Program-made: the position numbers and the translations under genes
Notes under the pieces: model-generated
Seen by the model: only the letters and a program-made list of their open reading frames with translations
What the model was told of the DNA's origin: nothing
Database searches by the model: none
From: Marivirga tractuosa DSM 4126
GTDB lineage: Bacteria > Bacteroidota > Bacteroidia > Cytophagales > Cyclobacteriaceae
Direction of reading: 5' to 3'
Assembly: GCF_000183425.1 (NCBI RefSeq)
Contig: NC_014759.1
Span: 682,001-746,000, forward strand
DNA: 64,000 nucleotides
In this document: piece after piece, positions 28,110 through 36,795 of the stretch
Layout of the letters: each line of letters starts with the position of its first letter
Numbering within the stretch: position 1 is the stretch's first letter

Positions 28110-31100
28110 ATGCTTAGCTTTTTTCAGGGTAAAAATCATCAAATCTACGCTTTAGGACATCAAAATCCATTTTCAGAAACTGACTTAGAAAAACTTTTAT
28201 GGTTGCTTGATGCAGAAAAAACAATCCCTGCTTCTGACTTAACAGGCATTTATGTTGGCCCTCGGAAAGAAATGGTGAGTCCTTGGAGTACCAACGCAGT
28301 GGAAATTACGCAAACCATGGGCTTAAACGGCATCTTCCGAATTGAGATGTTCGAAGGCATTGAAAAGCTCAGCGATATAATTGATCCAATGCTTCAAGCA
28401 AAATATCAAGGCTTGAATGAAGATATTTTTACGATCGATAAACAACCTGATCCAGTAGAATTAATTGAAGACATTGCAGCCTACAATGAAAAAGAAGGCT
28501 TAGCCCTGAGCAAAGAGGAAATAGATTACCTTGAACAAGTAAGCAAAGAATTAGACCGCCCTTTGACCGACAGTGAAGTTTTCGGATTCTCGCAAGTAAA
28601 TTCAGAACACTGTCGACACAAAATATTCAATGGGACATTCGTAATTGACGGAAAGGAAATGCCCAATACGCTTTTCCAGATGATCAAGAAGACCTCAAAA
28701 GAAAACCCAAACAGAATTGTATCGGCATATAAAGATAATGTGGCTTATGTTGAAGGTCCTGAAGTAGAACAGTTTTCATCTCAAAATCCTGAAAAGGCAG
28801 ATTATTTCCAAAAGAAAAAATTCAAATCCGTAATTTCCTTAAAAGCAGAAACTCACAACTTCCCTACTACCGTAGAGCCGTTTTACGGTGCTGCAACGGG
28901 TTCAGGCGGTGAAATCAGAGATAGAATGGCGGGTGGTAAAGCAGGAATTCCTTTAGCGGGAACAGCCGTTTATATGACTTCCTATTCACGATTAAAAGGT
29001 AATCGTCCGTGGGAAAACCACATGGGAGAAAGGCCTTGGCTTTACCAAAGTCCAGTAGATATTTTGATTAAAGCTTCCAATGGAGCTTCTGATTTTGGAA
29101 ATAAATTTGGTCAGCCCTTAATCTCTGGTTCTGTACTGACTTTTGAACATGAACATGCTGGTAAAAAATACGGCTACGACAAAGTCATCATGCAAGCCGG
29201 TGGAATTGGCTATGGAGTTGCCGAACAAAGCAAAAAAGATGTTCCGCAAAAAGGCGATAAAATTGTGGTAATGGGTGGTGATAACTACCGAATCGGCATG
29301 GGCGGAAGTGCCGTTTCATCAGTAGACACTGGTTCTTTTGCCAATCAAATCGAATTGAATGCAGTTCAGCGTGCCAATCCAGAGATGCAAAAAAGAGTAG
29401 CCAATGCAATCCGTGCTATGGCTGAATCTTCAGAAAACCCAATCGTTTCTATCCACGATCATGGTGCTGGTGGACATTTAAATTGTCTTTCAGAACTAGT
29501 AGAAGATACTGGTGGAAAAATTGATTTAAGGAAGCTTCCAATTGGAGACACTACCCTATCGGCCAAAGAAATTGTAGGGAATGAATCGCAAGAGAGAATG
29601 GGCTTAGTGATTAAAGAAAAAGATATTGCCAAGCTGGAAAAGGTTTCACAGCGCGAGAGAGCGCCATTTTATGTAGTAGGAGAAATTACGGGTGACCATC
29701 ATTTCAGTTTTGAAGATACTGAAACCGGTACAAACCCAGTAGACTGGCCATTAGCTTCTATGTTTGGAAGTGCTCCAAAAACGATATTGGCGGATCAAAA
29801 ACAAAGCACAACTTTTACTACCTTACAATACGAGACTAAAGAAATTGAAGGATATATCAGAGATGTTCTGAAATTAGAATCAGTGGCTTGCAAAGACTGG
29901 TTAACTAACAAAGTGGATCGATGCGTAACCGGAAAAGTTGCCAAACAACAAACTACGGGTCCCATCCAATTGCCCTTAAATAATGTTGCGGTAATGGCGC
30001 TTGATTACAAAGGTGAGAAAGGAATTGCTACTTCTATTGGTCATGCTCCAGTGAGTGCATTAATTGATCCGAAAGCTGGTTCTGAATTATCTATAGCAGA
30101 AGCCTTAACCAACATCATTTTCGCTCCTATTCAGGATGGATTAAAAGGAATATCCTTAAGCGCCAACTGGATGTGGCCCGCAAAAAATGAAGGAGAAAAT
30201 GCCAGGTTATATGAAGCTGTGGAAGCCATAAGTGATTTTGCGATCGAACTAGGCGTTAATATCCCTACAGGTAAAGATTCACTTTCCATGGTGCAGAAAT
30301 ATCCATCAGGTGATAAGGTTTATGCTCCTGGGACTGTAATTATATCCGCAGCAGGAGAAGTTTCTGATATTCGTAAAACCCTAGAAACTGCATTAATCCC
30401 GCAAGAAAATAGCCAATTGATTTATATCAATATGGGAAAAGGAAATTTTGAATTAGGAGGTTCTGCATTTTCTCAAACTCGTGCTTCCTTAGGAGAAGAA
30501 ACCATAAAAATTAATTCAGTAAGTCATTTCAAAAATGCTTACGAGACTGTTCAGAAGTTAATAAATGAGGAAAAAATCTTATCTGGCCATGATATTGGAT
30601 CAGGAGGATTAATTACTTCCATCTTAGAAACTACCTTTCCGCATCAAAATATTGGATTAGACATCAATTTCGATGGATTCAAAGAAGATGATTTAGTAAA
30701 ACTACTATTCAGCGAGCAACCTGGCTTATTGCTTCAAATCGAAGACAATTCTGTAATCGAAGAATTGAAAAAATCTGAAATTGACGTTATTGCATTAGGT
30801 TCAATTACTAAATCAAACAAAATTCAGATCCATAAAAACAATCAAACTATTGATCTTGACATAGCAAGTTTAAGAGACGAATGGTATGAAACCTCCTATT
30901 TATTGGATGAAAAGCAAAGCGGAAAAGCGTTAGCTAAATCACGTTTTGATAATTATAAAAATCAAGCATTGTCATTTGACTTTCCAAAGCATTTTAAAGG
31001 CACTTTTGAGTCTTTAGGATTAGACTCCAACAGGAATTCAGAAAGTGGAATAAAAGCAGCTATTATCCGTGAAAAGGGCGTGAACAGTGAGCGTGAAATG

Positions 31101-31799
31101 GCTTATATGATGTATATGGCAGGCTTTGATGTCAAAGACATCCACATGACCGATTTAATGAGCGGTGAGGAAGATCTATCAGATGTCAATTTCATTGTGT
31201 TTACTGGAGGATTCTCAAATTCTGATGTATTAGGTTCTGCAAAAGGTTGGGCAGGTGCTTTCAAATACAATGAAAATGCACAAAGAGCTCTGAAAAATTT
31301 CTATGATAGAAAAGATACCTTGAGTATGGGAGTTTGTAACGGATGTCAATTAATGATCGCCTTGGATCTAATTTATCCTGCACACAAAGAGAAAATTAAA
31401 ATGGCACATAATGATTCTCATAAATTTGAATGTGGTTTTGTGAATGTAGAGGTACCGGAAAATAATTCAGTAATGCTATCGAGTCTTAAAAATAGCAAGC
31501 TAGGTATTTGGATTGCTCATGGAGAAGGAAAATTTGTAATGCCTTTAGCGGAAAAAGAGTACAAAATTGCTGCTAAATACAGTTATAATCAATATCCTGC
31601 AAATCCAAATGGATCAGATTATAACACCGCTGCAGTTTGTTCTGAAGATGGTAGACATTTAGCCATTATGCCGCACCTAGAAAGAAGTATTTTCCCTTGG
31701 AACTGGGCAAATTACCCTGCTGAAAGGAAAGCTGATGAAATCTCACCTTGGGTAGAAGCTTTGGTAAACGCTAGAAAATGGGTTGAGAAAATGTCGTAA
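28110..31799 (+). CDS. purL: phosphoribosylformylglycinamidine synthase (single chain)
   Basis: 1229 aa, the large single-chain form. It converts FGAR, ATP and glutamine to FGAM in the fourth step of purine synthesis. The N-terminal PurS-like part is followed by the signature SEHCRHKIF, the ATP-site stretch KAETHNFPTTVEPF, GSGGEIRDRM, FGQPLISGS and HDHGAGGH, and a second synthetase-like half. The C-terminal glutaminase domain has its nucleophile in GVCNGCQLM (cysteine near residue 1075) and the catalytic histidine in MPHLERSIFPW near the end. A TAACTTTG promoter-like box is 35 bp upstream of the start. All key residues are present. Confidence 0.97.
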   Translation: MLSFFQGKNHQIYALGHQNPFSETDLEKLLWLLDAEKTIPASDLTGIYVGPRKEMVSPWSTNAVEITQTMGLNGIFRIEMFEGIEKLSDIIDPMLQAKYQGLNEDIFTIDKQPDPVELIEDIAAYNEKEGLALSKEEIDYLEQVSKELDRPLTDSEVFGFSQVNSEHCRHKIFNGTFVIDGKEMPNTLFQMIKKTSKENPNRIVSAYKDNVAYVEGPEVEQFSSQNPEKADYFQKKKFKSVISLKAETHNFPTTVEPFYGAATGSGGEIRDRMAGGKAGIPLAGTAVYMTSYSRLKGNRPWENHMGERPWLYQSPVDILIKASNGASDFGNKFGQPLISGSVLTFEHEHAGKKYGYDKVIMQAGGIGYGVAEQSKKDVPQKGDKIVVMGGDNYRIGMGGSAVSSVDTGSFANQIELNAVQRANPEMQKRVANAIRAMAESSENPIVSIHDHGAGGHLNCLSELVEDTGGKIDLRKLPIGDTTLSAKEIVGNESQERMGLVIKEKDIAKLEKVSQRERAPFYVVGEITGDHHFSFEDTETGTNPVDWPLASMFGSAPKTILADQKQSTTFTTLQYETKEIEGYIRDVLKLESVACKDWLTNKVDRCVTGKVAKQQTTGPIQLPLNNVAVMALDYKGEKGIATSIGHAPVSALIDPKAGSELSIAEALTNIIFAPIQDGLKGISLSANWMWPAKNEGENARLYEAVEAISDFAIELGVNIPTGKDSLSMVQKYPSGDKVYAPGTVIISAAGEVSDIRKTLETALIPQENSQLIYINMGKGNFELGGSAFSQTRASLGEETIKINSVSHFKNAYETVQKLINEEKILSGHDIGSGGLITSILETTFPHQNIGLDINFDGFKEDDLVKLLFSEQPGLLLQIEDNSVIEELKKSEIDVIALGSITKSNKIQIHKNNQTIDLDIASLRDEWYETSYLLDEKQSGKALAKSRFDNYKNQALSFDFPKHFKGTFESLGLDSNRNSESGIKAAIIREKGVNSEREMAYMMYMAGFDVKDIHMTDLMSGEEDLSDVNFIVFTGGFSNSDVLGSAKGWAGAFKYNENAQRALKNFYDRKDTLSMGVCNGCQLMIALDLIYPAHKEKIKMAHNDSHKFECGFVNVEVPENNSVMLSSLKNSKLGIWIAHGEGKFVMPLAEKEYKIAAKYSYNQYPANPNGSDYNTAAVCSEDGRHLAIMPHLERSIFPWNWANYPAERKADEISPWVEALVNARKWVEKMS

Positions 31800-31867
31800 A
31801 ATTGACTTTTTATAAAATTTAGCAAAACTGCTTAACAATAGTATCAAAATCTTGTTAAATTGGTGAT

Positions 31868-32425
31868 ATGAAAAAGTTGTGTCATATTTTACTAGTTGTA
31901 CTACTGTTTTCAAATGGATGTTTTATATCAAAAGAATATCCAGTCGAATATGATTATAATTTTTTGGGTGATTTTGATAATTATAAGTCATTTGATTTTT
32001 TTATGACCCCAAAAACTATGGAGGACGATCAAATCGATCTAATCCAGTCAACTATTAAATCGCATTTAGAATTAATAGGGTACAGCTACAATACTGAGAA
32101 CCCAAGTTTTTATGTAAATTTTCTATACCTAAGTGATTCTTTAAGATACCGTGGTTATGAACAACCCAAAATGGAAAATTTTGTATTGTTCAAAAACAAA
32201 AATCAAAAAGAGAAAGAAGAGTATTTAAAGAAAGACTTAAACATTACAAATGGGACTTTAGTCATTAATTTTACTGAAACCTCAAACTATTCCATGATTT
32301 GGCAAGGATATACAACTGATCTGTATTCAGAAAATATTTTCGATGACCCTAGAAAAGTGAGGGTTGCAGTTTTAAGTATTCTGAACAACTATGCTTACCT
32401 ACCGATGGAAGAAAAAAATAATTAA
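31868..32425 (+). CDS. DUF4136-like lipoprotein
   Basis: 185 aa. The leader ends in a lipobox (FSNGC, cysteine at residue 18). The mature part has the layout of DUF4136 lipoproteins: an opening DNYKSFDFF strand, a helix covering residues 55-75 (DDQIDLIQSTIKSHLELIGY), then NPSFYVNFLYLSD, and a late WQGYTTDL. Function unknown; members are envelope lipoproteins of many Bacteroidota. It lies 68 bp after purL and probably has its own expression. Confidence 0.65.
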   Translation: MKKLCHILLVVLLFSNGCFISKEYPVEYDYNFLGDFDNYKSFDFFMTPKTMEDDQIDLIQSTIKSHLELIGYSYNTENPSFYVNFLYLSDSLRYRGYEQPKMENFVLFKNKNQKEKEEYLKKDLNITNGTLVINFTETSNYSMIWQGYTTDLYSENIFDDPRKVRVAVLSILNNYAYLPMEEKNN

Positions 32426-32442
32426 TTTTTTTCACCTCTTTG

Positions 32443-32473
32443 TTTGCAAATAATAAATCCGTTTTTACCTTTG
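32443..32473 (+). promoter_or_regulatory. consensus promoter of the tRNA-Gln gene
   Basis: TTTG (32443-32446), a 19-base spacer and TACCTTTG (32466-32473) match the Bacteroidota housekeeping promoter exactly. The tRNA starts 30 bases further on. Confidence 0.75.
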
Positions 32474-32502
32474 TATTCCCTTAGCGATAAGGCAAACAAA
32501 AC

Positions 32503-32575
32503 TGCCCGATGGTGTAACTGGCAACACGTCTGTTTTTGGTACAGAAGAGTCTAGGTTCGAGCCCTAGTCGGGCAA
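32503..32575 (+). tRNA. tRNA-Gln (anticodon TTG)
   Basis: A complete cloverleaf can be drawn: acceptor TGCCCGA/TCGGGCA, D stem GTGT/ACAC, anticodon stem TCTGT/ACAGA with loop TTTTGGT (anticodon TTG), T stem CTAGG/CCTAG with loop TTCGAGC. Discriminator base A at 32575. The 3' CCA is not encoded. Confidence 0.97.
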
Positions 32576-32579
32576 CAAA

Positions 32580-32618
32580 ATCCCGTCCAAAAAGTAATAG
32601 GACGGGATATTTTATTTT
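32580..32618 (+). terminator. intrinsic terminator after tRNA-Gln
   Basis: Arms ATCCCGTCC (32580-32588) and GGACGGGAT (32600-32608) with an 11-base loop, followed by ATTTTATTTT. It lies within the leader of prs, so prs transcription either reads through or starts just after. Confidence 0.8.
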
Positions 32619-32637
32619 AAGCGCAAAAAATAAAAAC

Positions 32638-33564
32638 ATGTCTTCCGTTAAAATCTTCTCTGGTTCTGCTTCAAAATATTTATCTGAAAGAATAGCTGCT
32701 AGCTACGGCAAACCATTAGGAGATGTCGAATTGCAAAAATTTAGTGATGGAGAGCTTTCTCCCTATTTTACAGAATCGATTAGAGGTCATCATGTATTCT
32801 TAATCCAATCTACCTTCCCTCCTGCTGATAACATTATGGAATTGCTTCTAATGATAGATGCAGCAAGAAGAGCAAGTGCTTATAAGGTGACTTTAGTAGT
32901 TCCCTATTTTGGCTATGCTCGTCAGGATAGAAAAGATAAACCGAGAGTTGCAATCGGGGCAAAAATGTTAGCTAATATTTTTGAAGCAGCTGGTGCAGAC
33001 AGAATTGTAACTTGTGATTTACATGCCGGGCAAATTCAAGGTTTCTTCAACATCCCTGTTGATCACATGGATGCATCTGCTATTTTTGTACCTTATTTAC
33101 AAGAAAGTATCACTGAAGACACCATTTTTGCTTCACCAGATATAGGAGGTTCAGCAAGAGCAAGGAAATATGCAAAGCACTTCAAAGTAGATATGGTAGT
33201 TTGTGACAAACAAAGAAAAAAAGCAAACGAGGTTGACGCAATGCAGGTGATTGGTGATGTTGATGGTAGAGATGTAATTATTTTTGATGACTTAGTGGAT
33301 ACAGCAGGAACCTTATGCAAGGCTGCAGATATGCTGAAAGAAAAAGGCGCTAAATCGGTAAGGGCAATTATTACGCATCCTGTCTTATCAGGAAATGCTT
33401 ATGAAAATATTGCCAACTCTACTTTAGATGAGTTGATCACCACCGATACTTTGCCTTTAAAGCAAAAATCAGATAAAATTAAAGTGCTTTCGGTAGCAGA
33501 TATGTTTGCCAAAGCCATTAGAAAAATACACGACAATGAATCTATTAGTTCATTGTTCATATAA
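32638..33564 (+). CDS. prs: ribose-phosphate pyrophosphokinase
   Basis: 308 aa from the ATG at 32638. A longer frame open from 32536 would run through the tRNA and its terminator and is rejected. It makes PRPP from ribose 5-phosphate and ATP, feeding purine, pyrimidine, histidine and NAD synthesis. Key segments: FSDGELSPYFTESIRG, PYFGYARQDRKDKPR (ATP loop), the metal-binding CDLHAGQIQGFF, and the PRPP site DVIIFDDLVDTAGTL. Length and motifs are typical of class I enzymes. It lies 33 bp before rplY, likely one operon. Confidence 0.96.
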   Translation: MSSVKIFSGSASKYLSERIAASYGKPLGDVELQKFSDGELSPYFTESIRGHHVFLIQSTFPPADNIMELLLMIDAARRASAYKVTLVVPYFGYARQDRKDKPRVAIGAKMLANIFEAAGADRIVTCDLHAGQIQGFFNIPVDHMDASAIFVPYLQESITEDTIFASPDIGGSARARKYAKHFKVDMVVCDKQRKKANEVDAMQVIGDVDGRDVIIFDDLVDTAGTLCKAADMLKEKGAKSVRAIITHPVLSGNAYENIANSTLDELITTDTLPLKQKSDKIKVLSVADMFAKAIRKIHDNESISSLFI

Positions 33565-33597
33565 ATAGTAATTATTCACTTTTAACAAATATATATT

Positions 33598-34242
33598 ATG
33601 AAAACTGTTGAGATTATAGGGTATAAAAGAGCAAATCTTGGCAAAAAAGAGGCGAAAAGATTAAGAGCGGAAGCTATGGTTCCTGCCGTATTATACGGTG
33701 GTGATGAGCAAATCCACTTTTATGCGCCAATGATTCTTTTTCGCCCACTAGTATTTACTGCTGAAGCACATTTCGTTAACATCAATATTGAAGGCGATGA
33801 GTACCAAGCAATATTACAAGACGTTGCATTTCACCCAGTAAGTGAAATCATCTTACATGCTGATTTCTTACAATTACACAAAGGAAAGAATATCAAAATG
33901 AATATTCCTGTTCATTTGGAAGGTACTGCACCTGGTGTAACTAAAGGGGGTACATTGATTCACAAGAGAAGAAGCCTTCTAGTAAAAGCCTTACCTAAAG
34001 ATATGCCAGAGCATATTACATTAGACATCAGTGCACTAGATTTTGGTAAATCAATTAAAGTAGAATCAGTTTCTGTTGAAAATTGTGAGATATTGGATAC
34101 TCCACAAGCATCAATTGCCGTTGTTGAGATTCCAAGAGCACTTAGAGGAAAAGCAACAGAGGATGAAGGAGAAGAAGTTGAGGGAGAAGAAGGAGCTGAA
34201 GGAGAAGGTGCAGACGCACCTGCTGAAGGAGCAGAAAGTTAA
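33598..34242 (+). CDS. rplY: 50S ribosomal protein L25 (long CTC form)
   Basis: 214 aa. The N-terminal domain (residues 1-90; RANLGKKEAKRLRAEAMVPA then VLYGG) binds 5S rRNA. The C-terminal CTC/TL5-type domain (91-185) includes VHLEGTAPGVTKGG. A strongly acidic Glu/Gly/Ala tail (186-214) is usual in Bacteroidota. Following prs and preceding pth in the same region is a common bacterial order. Confidence 0.95.
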   Translation: MKTVEIIGYKRANLGKKEAKRLRAEAMVPAVLYGGDEQIHFYAPMILFRPLVFTAEAHFVNINIEGDEYQAILQDVAFHPVSEIILHADFLQLHKGKNIKMNIPVHLEGTAPGVTKGGTLIHKRRSLLVKALPKDMPEHITLDISALDFGKSIKVESVSVENCEILDTPQASIAVVEIPRALRGKATEDEGEEVEGEEGAEGEGADAPAEGAES

Positions 34243-34268
34243 TTCTCAAAAATCTTATAAATTATTCA

Positions 34269-34303
34269 AATCCTGTTCATGTTTCATGGACAGGATTTTT
34301 TTG
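34269..34303 (+). terminator. intrinsic terminator after rplY
   Basis: Arms AATCCTGT (34269-34276) and ACAGGATT (34290-34297) followed by a run of T. It lies 26 bp after the stop codon of rplY. Confidence 0.85.
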
Positions 34304-34394
34304 TTTATAACTTATCCGTTACTATTTAACGCTAGTTTTAATATCTTAGCAAGAAAATGCTAAGTAGATTATTAATTGATCAATCTTCAAAGTT

Positions 34395-35126
34395 TTGGAC
34401 ACACAATTAAAAAGAATCAATAAATTCCTAAGTGAGGCTGGATACTGTTCCCGTAGAAATGCTGATAAATTGATAGAGGAAGGAGCTGTTACTATAAATG
34501 GAAAAATTCCTGAAATGGGCACTAAAGTTGGGCCTGACGATGAAGTTAGAGTAAAAGGTGAGTTAATCACAGAACCTAATTCTAATTTTGTCTATCTGGC
34601 TTTCAATAAACCTAGAGGAATTGTATGCACAACTGATACTCGCAGGGAAAAAGATAATATCATAGATTACATCAATTATCCCGAAAGAATTTTTCCTATT
34701 GGAAGATTAGATAAATATAGCGAAGGGTTAATTCTGCTAACCAATGATGGGGATATTGTCAATAAAATTTTACGAGCCCGGAATAATCACGAAAAGGAAT
34801 ATATCGTTCACTTAAATAAACCCATCAAAGGAGATTTTATTCAAAAAATGGGTGATGGAGTTCCTATTTTGGATACGGTCACCAAAAAATGTTTCGTGGA
34901 ACAAATAGGCAAAAGCTCCTTTAAAATTATTCTAACGCAAGGTCTAAACCGCCAAATCAGAAGGATGTGTGAATATTTCGATTATAAAGTGGCTGGTTTG
35001 AAGCGAATTAGAATCATGAATGTGAAATTAGATACTGAGAAAGGGAAATGGAGACATCTTACTCCAAATGAATTAAAAGAAATCCAGGAATTAGTCAGTC
35101 ATTCTGATAAAACCCATGATAGTTAA
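34395..35126 (+). CDS. rluF: 23S rRNA pseudouridine synthase, RluF type
   Basis: 243 aa from a TTG start. The N-terminal S4 RNA-binding domain covers residues 1-60 (INKFLSEAGYCSRRNADKLI). The catalytic domain has GRLDKYSEGLILLTNDGD with the essential aspartate near residue 107, and the late motif LNRQIRRMCEYFDYKV. The end (LKRIRIMNVKLD) resembles RluF, which modifies U2604 of 23S rRNA; RluB-like specificity is the alternative. The 3' end overlaps the next gene by 11 bases. Confidence 0.85.
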   Translation: MDTQLKRINKFLSEAGYCSRRNADKLIEEGAVTINGKIPEMGTKVGPDDEVRVKGELITEPNSNFVYLAFNKPRGIVCTTDTRREKDNIIDYINYPERIFPIGRLDKYSEGLILLTNDGDIVNKILRARNNHEKEYIVHLNKPIKGDFIQKMGDGVPILDTVTKKCFVEQIGKSSFKIILTQGLNRQIRRMCEYFDYKVAGLKRIRIMNVKLDTEKGKWRHLTPNELKEIQELVSHSDKTHDS

Positions 35127-35838
35127 AGGCTTCATATCAATCATATTTTTTAGCCTTTGCAGTTATAACATTTCATTCTCGCAAGAGACACCCATTATCT
35201 ATTTATTTCCCGGGCAAGGTTCAGATGAGCGATTATTTGATAGCTTAGAATTCAAAAATCATACAGAAATAGTTCACATAAAATACCCTATTCCTGAAAA
35301 AGGAAGTTCTTTGCCTGATTTTGCAATAAGGATTTCTCAGCAAATTGACACCTCTCAGCAATTTGTTTTGATTGGCGTTTCTTTAGGTGGAATGATAATC
35401 ACAGAACTCAATGAATTTCTCCATCCTTATAAATCAATTATCATTTCCAGTGCCAAATCTCGCTCCGAACTCCCCTTCCGCTATCGATTCCAAAAAGTAA
35501 TTCCTCTTTATAAAATAATACCTCCGAAATTGATGTTGGCTGGAGCCAAATTTTTGCAGCCAATAGTAGAGCCTGACAGAAATACCAATAAAAGTACTTT
35601 TAAAAGTATGCTATCAAGCAAAGACCCCATTTATATGAAACGCACTGTTGAAATGATCATTAAATGGGAAAGGGAAAATGCTAAGGAAAGCATTATTCAT
35701 ATCCATGGAACTAAGGACCATACTATCCCCATAAGAAATGTAAAGCCCACCTATATCGTTGAAGGAGGTTCGCACATGATGACTTTAACACAGCCCTCTC
35801 CTATTAATGAAATTATAATGAATTATTTGAATCATTAA
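35116..35838 (+). CDS. secreted alpha/beta-hydrolase-like protein
   Basis: 240 aa with a signal peptide (cleavage near residue 22, ISFSQ-ET). It has an alpha/beta-hydrolase layout: FPGQGSDERLF near the oxyanion site, nucleophile elbow GVSLGG (serine near 92), likely acid in HGTKDHTIP and histidine in GGSHMM (near 219). It probably acts outside the cytoplasm on an ester or amide; the substrate is unknown. Overlap with rluF indicates co-transcription, but no functional link is evident. Confidence 0.75.
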   Translation: MIVKGFISIIFFSLCSYNISFSQETPIIYLFPGQGSDERLFDSLEFKNHTEIVHIKYPIPEKGSSLPDFAIRISQQIDTSQQFVLIGVSLGGMIITELNEFLHPYKSIIISSAKSRSELPFRYRFQKVIPLYKIIPPKLMLAGAKFLQPIVEPDRNTNKSTFKSMLSSKDPIYMKRTVEMIIKWERENAKESIIHIHGTKDHTIPIRNVKPTYIVEGGSHMMTLTQPSPINEIIMNYLNH

Positions 35839-36017
35839 AATACTCGGCACTCCCATAAAAATCATTTATTTTTGCGTTTTGAAAACTGAAGAGCATTAAG
35901 AAATAAGCAAAAATAAGTGAAGACGAATTTACACCAACCGTCTGATAAATATTTCTTGCGAATTGCATCCCGGGAAATACGGGACAAGTTGTGACAATAA
36001 AAAATAAACATAAACAC

Positions 36018-36578
36018 ATGAAATACCTGATTGTAGGTTTAGGAAATATTGGAGCTGAGTATGAGATAACCCGTCATAATATCGGTTTTTTAACTCTGGA
36101 CAGATTAGCTGACCAGCAGAAAGTGGCATTTGAAACCTTGAAACTTGCCATGAAAGCTGAGTTCAAATATAAGGGAAGGCAAATCCATTTAATTAAGCCA
36201 ACTACGTACATGAACCTATCAGGAAAGGCGGTAAACTATTGGATGCAAGAACTTAAAATACCAAAGGAAAACATCATGGTGATCACAGATGATATTGCTC
36301 TTCCTTTCGGTAAATTGCGACTGAGGGCAAAAGGTTCATCAGCAGGTCACAATGGGTTAAAAAATATTGAAGACTTAACAGGGGGACAAAATTACGCCCG
36401 ATTGAAATTTGGCATTGGGGATAATTTCCACAAAGGACAGCAAGTAGATTATGTATTAAGCCCTTTTACTCAGCAAGAATTTGATGAGTTGCCGTTTATT
36501 ATGGATAAAGCTTGTGATATGGTTCTAGGATTTACGACCATTGGGGTCAATAGAACTATGAGCGAGTTTAATGATTAA
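36018..36578 (+). CDS. pth: peptidyl-tRNA hydrolase
   Basis: 186 aa from the ATG at 36018 (an upstream ATG at 35991 would add nine residues not typical of the family). The enzyme frees tRNA from prematurely released peptidyl-tRNA. Conserved residues are visible: GLGNIGAEYEITRHNIGF (asparagine and catalytic histidine), KPTTYMNLSGKAV, TDDIALPFGKLRLRAKGSSA and GHNGLK. A TATTTTTG -7-like box at 35867-35874 is a possible promoter, giving a long leader. Confidence 0.95.
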   Translation: MKYLIVGLGNIGAEYEITRHNIGFLTLDRLADQQKVAFETLKLAMKAEFKYKGRQIHLIKPTTYMNLSGKAVNYWMQELKIPKENIMVITDDIALPFGKLRLRAKGSSAGHNGLKNIEDLTGGQNYARLKFGIGDNFHKGQQVDYVLSPFTQQEFDELPFIMDKACDMVLGFTTIGVNRTMSEFND

Positions 36579-36581
36579 ATC

Positions 36582-36722
36582 CCCTATCGCTAGCCTCCGG
36601 CTAGTGATGGTTACTTGTGCCTGGCACGTATTGCAGGCTAGACTGAAAAAGTGATTTTAATTGTAAAAGCTGAAAACCGCCGGAGGCGGTAGTAATTTCC
36701 ACTAGCCGGAGGCTAGCGAAAG
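36582..36722. repeat. dispersed two-module palindromic repeat, copy 1
   Basis: The left module CTATCGCTAGCCTCCGGCTAG and following TGATGGTTACTTGTGCCTGGCA, and the right module CCGCCGGAGGCGG, then TAGTAATTTCC and TAGCCGGAGGCTAGCG, occur in related form near 51.45, 54.15 and 60.06 kb. Each module can form a hairpin. It fills the gap after pth. Confidence 0.6.
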
Positions 36723-36742
36723 GATATATTTGAAATAAAAAT

Positions 36743-36775
36743 AAGGCTGTCCCAAAAAATTTGAGACAGCTTTAT
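36743..36775 (-). terminator. terminator hairpin between pth and the M16 gene
   Basis: AAGGCTGTCCCAAA pairs imperfectly with TTTGAGACAGCTTT. On the minus strand it follows the stop codon of the M16 peptidase gene after about 20 bases and is followed by T-rich sequence. Confidence 0.6.
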
Positions 36776-36795
36776 AAAAATGAGTCAATAATAAT

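Noticed and set aside
32536..32637. Longer prs gene starting inside tRNA-Gln
   Set aside because: The extension would translate the tRNA and its terminator; the family N-terminus (VKIFSGS) begins at the ATG at 32638.
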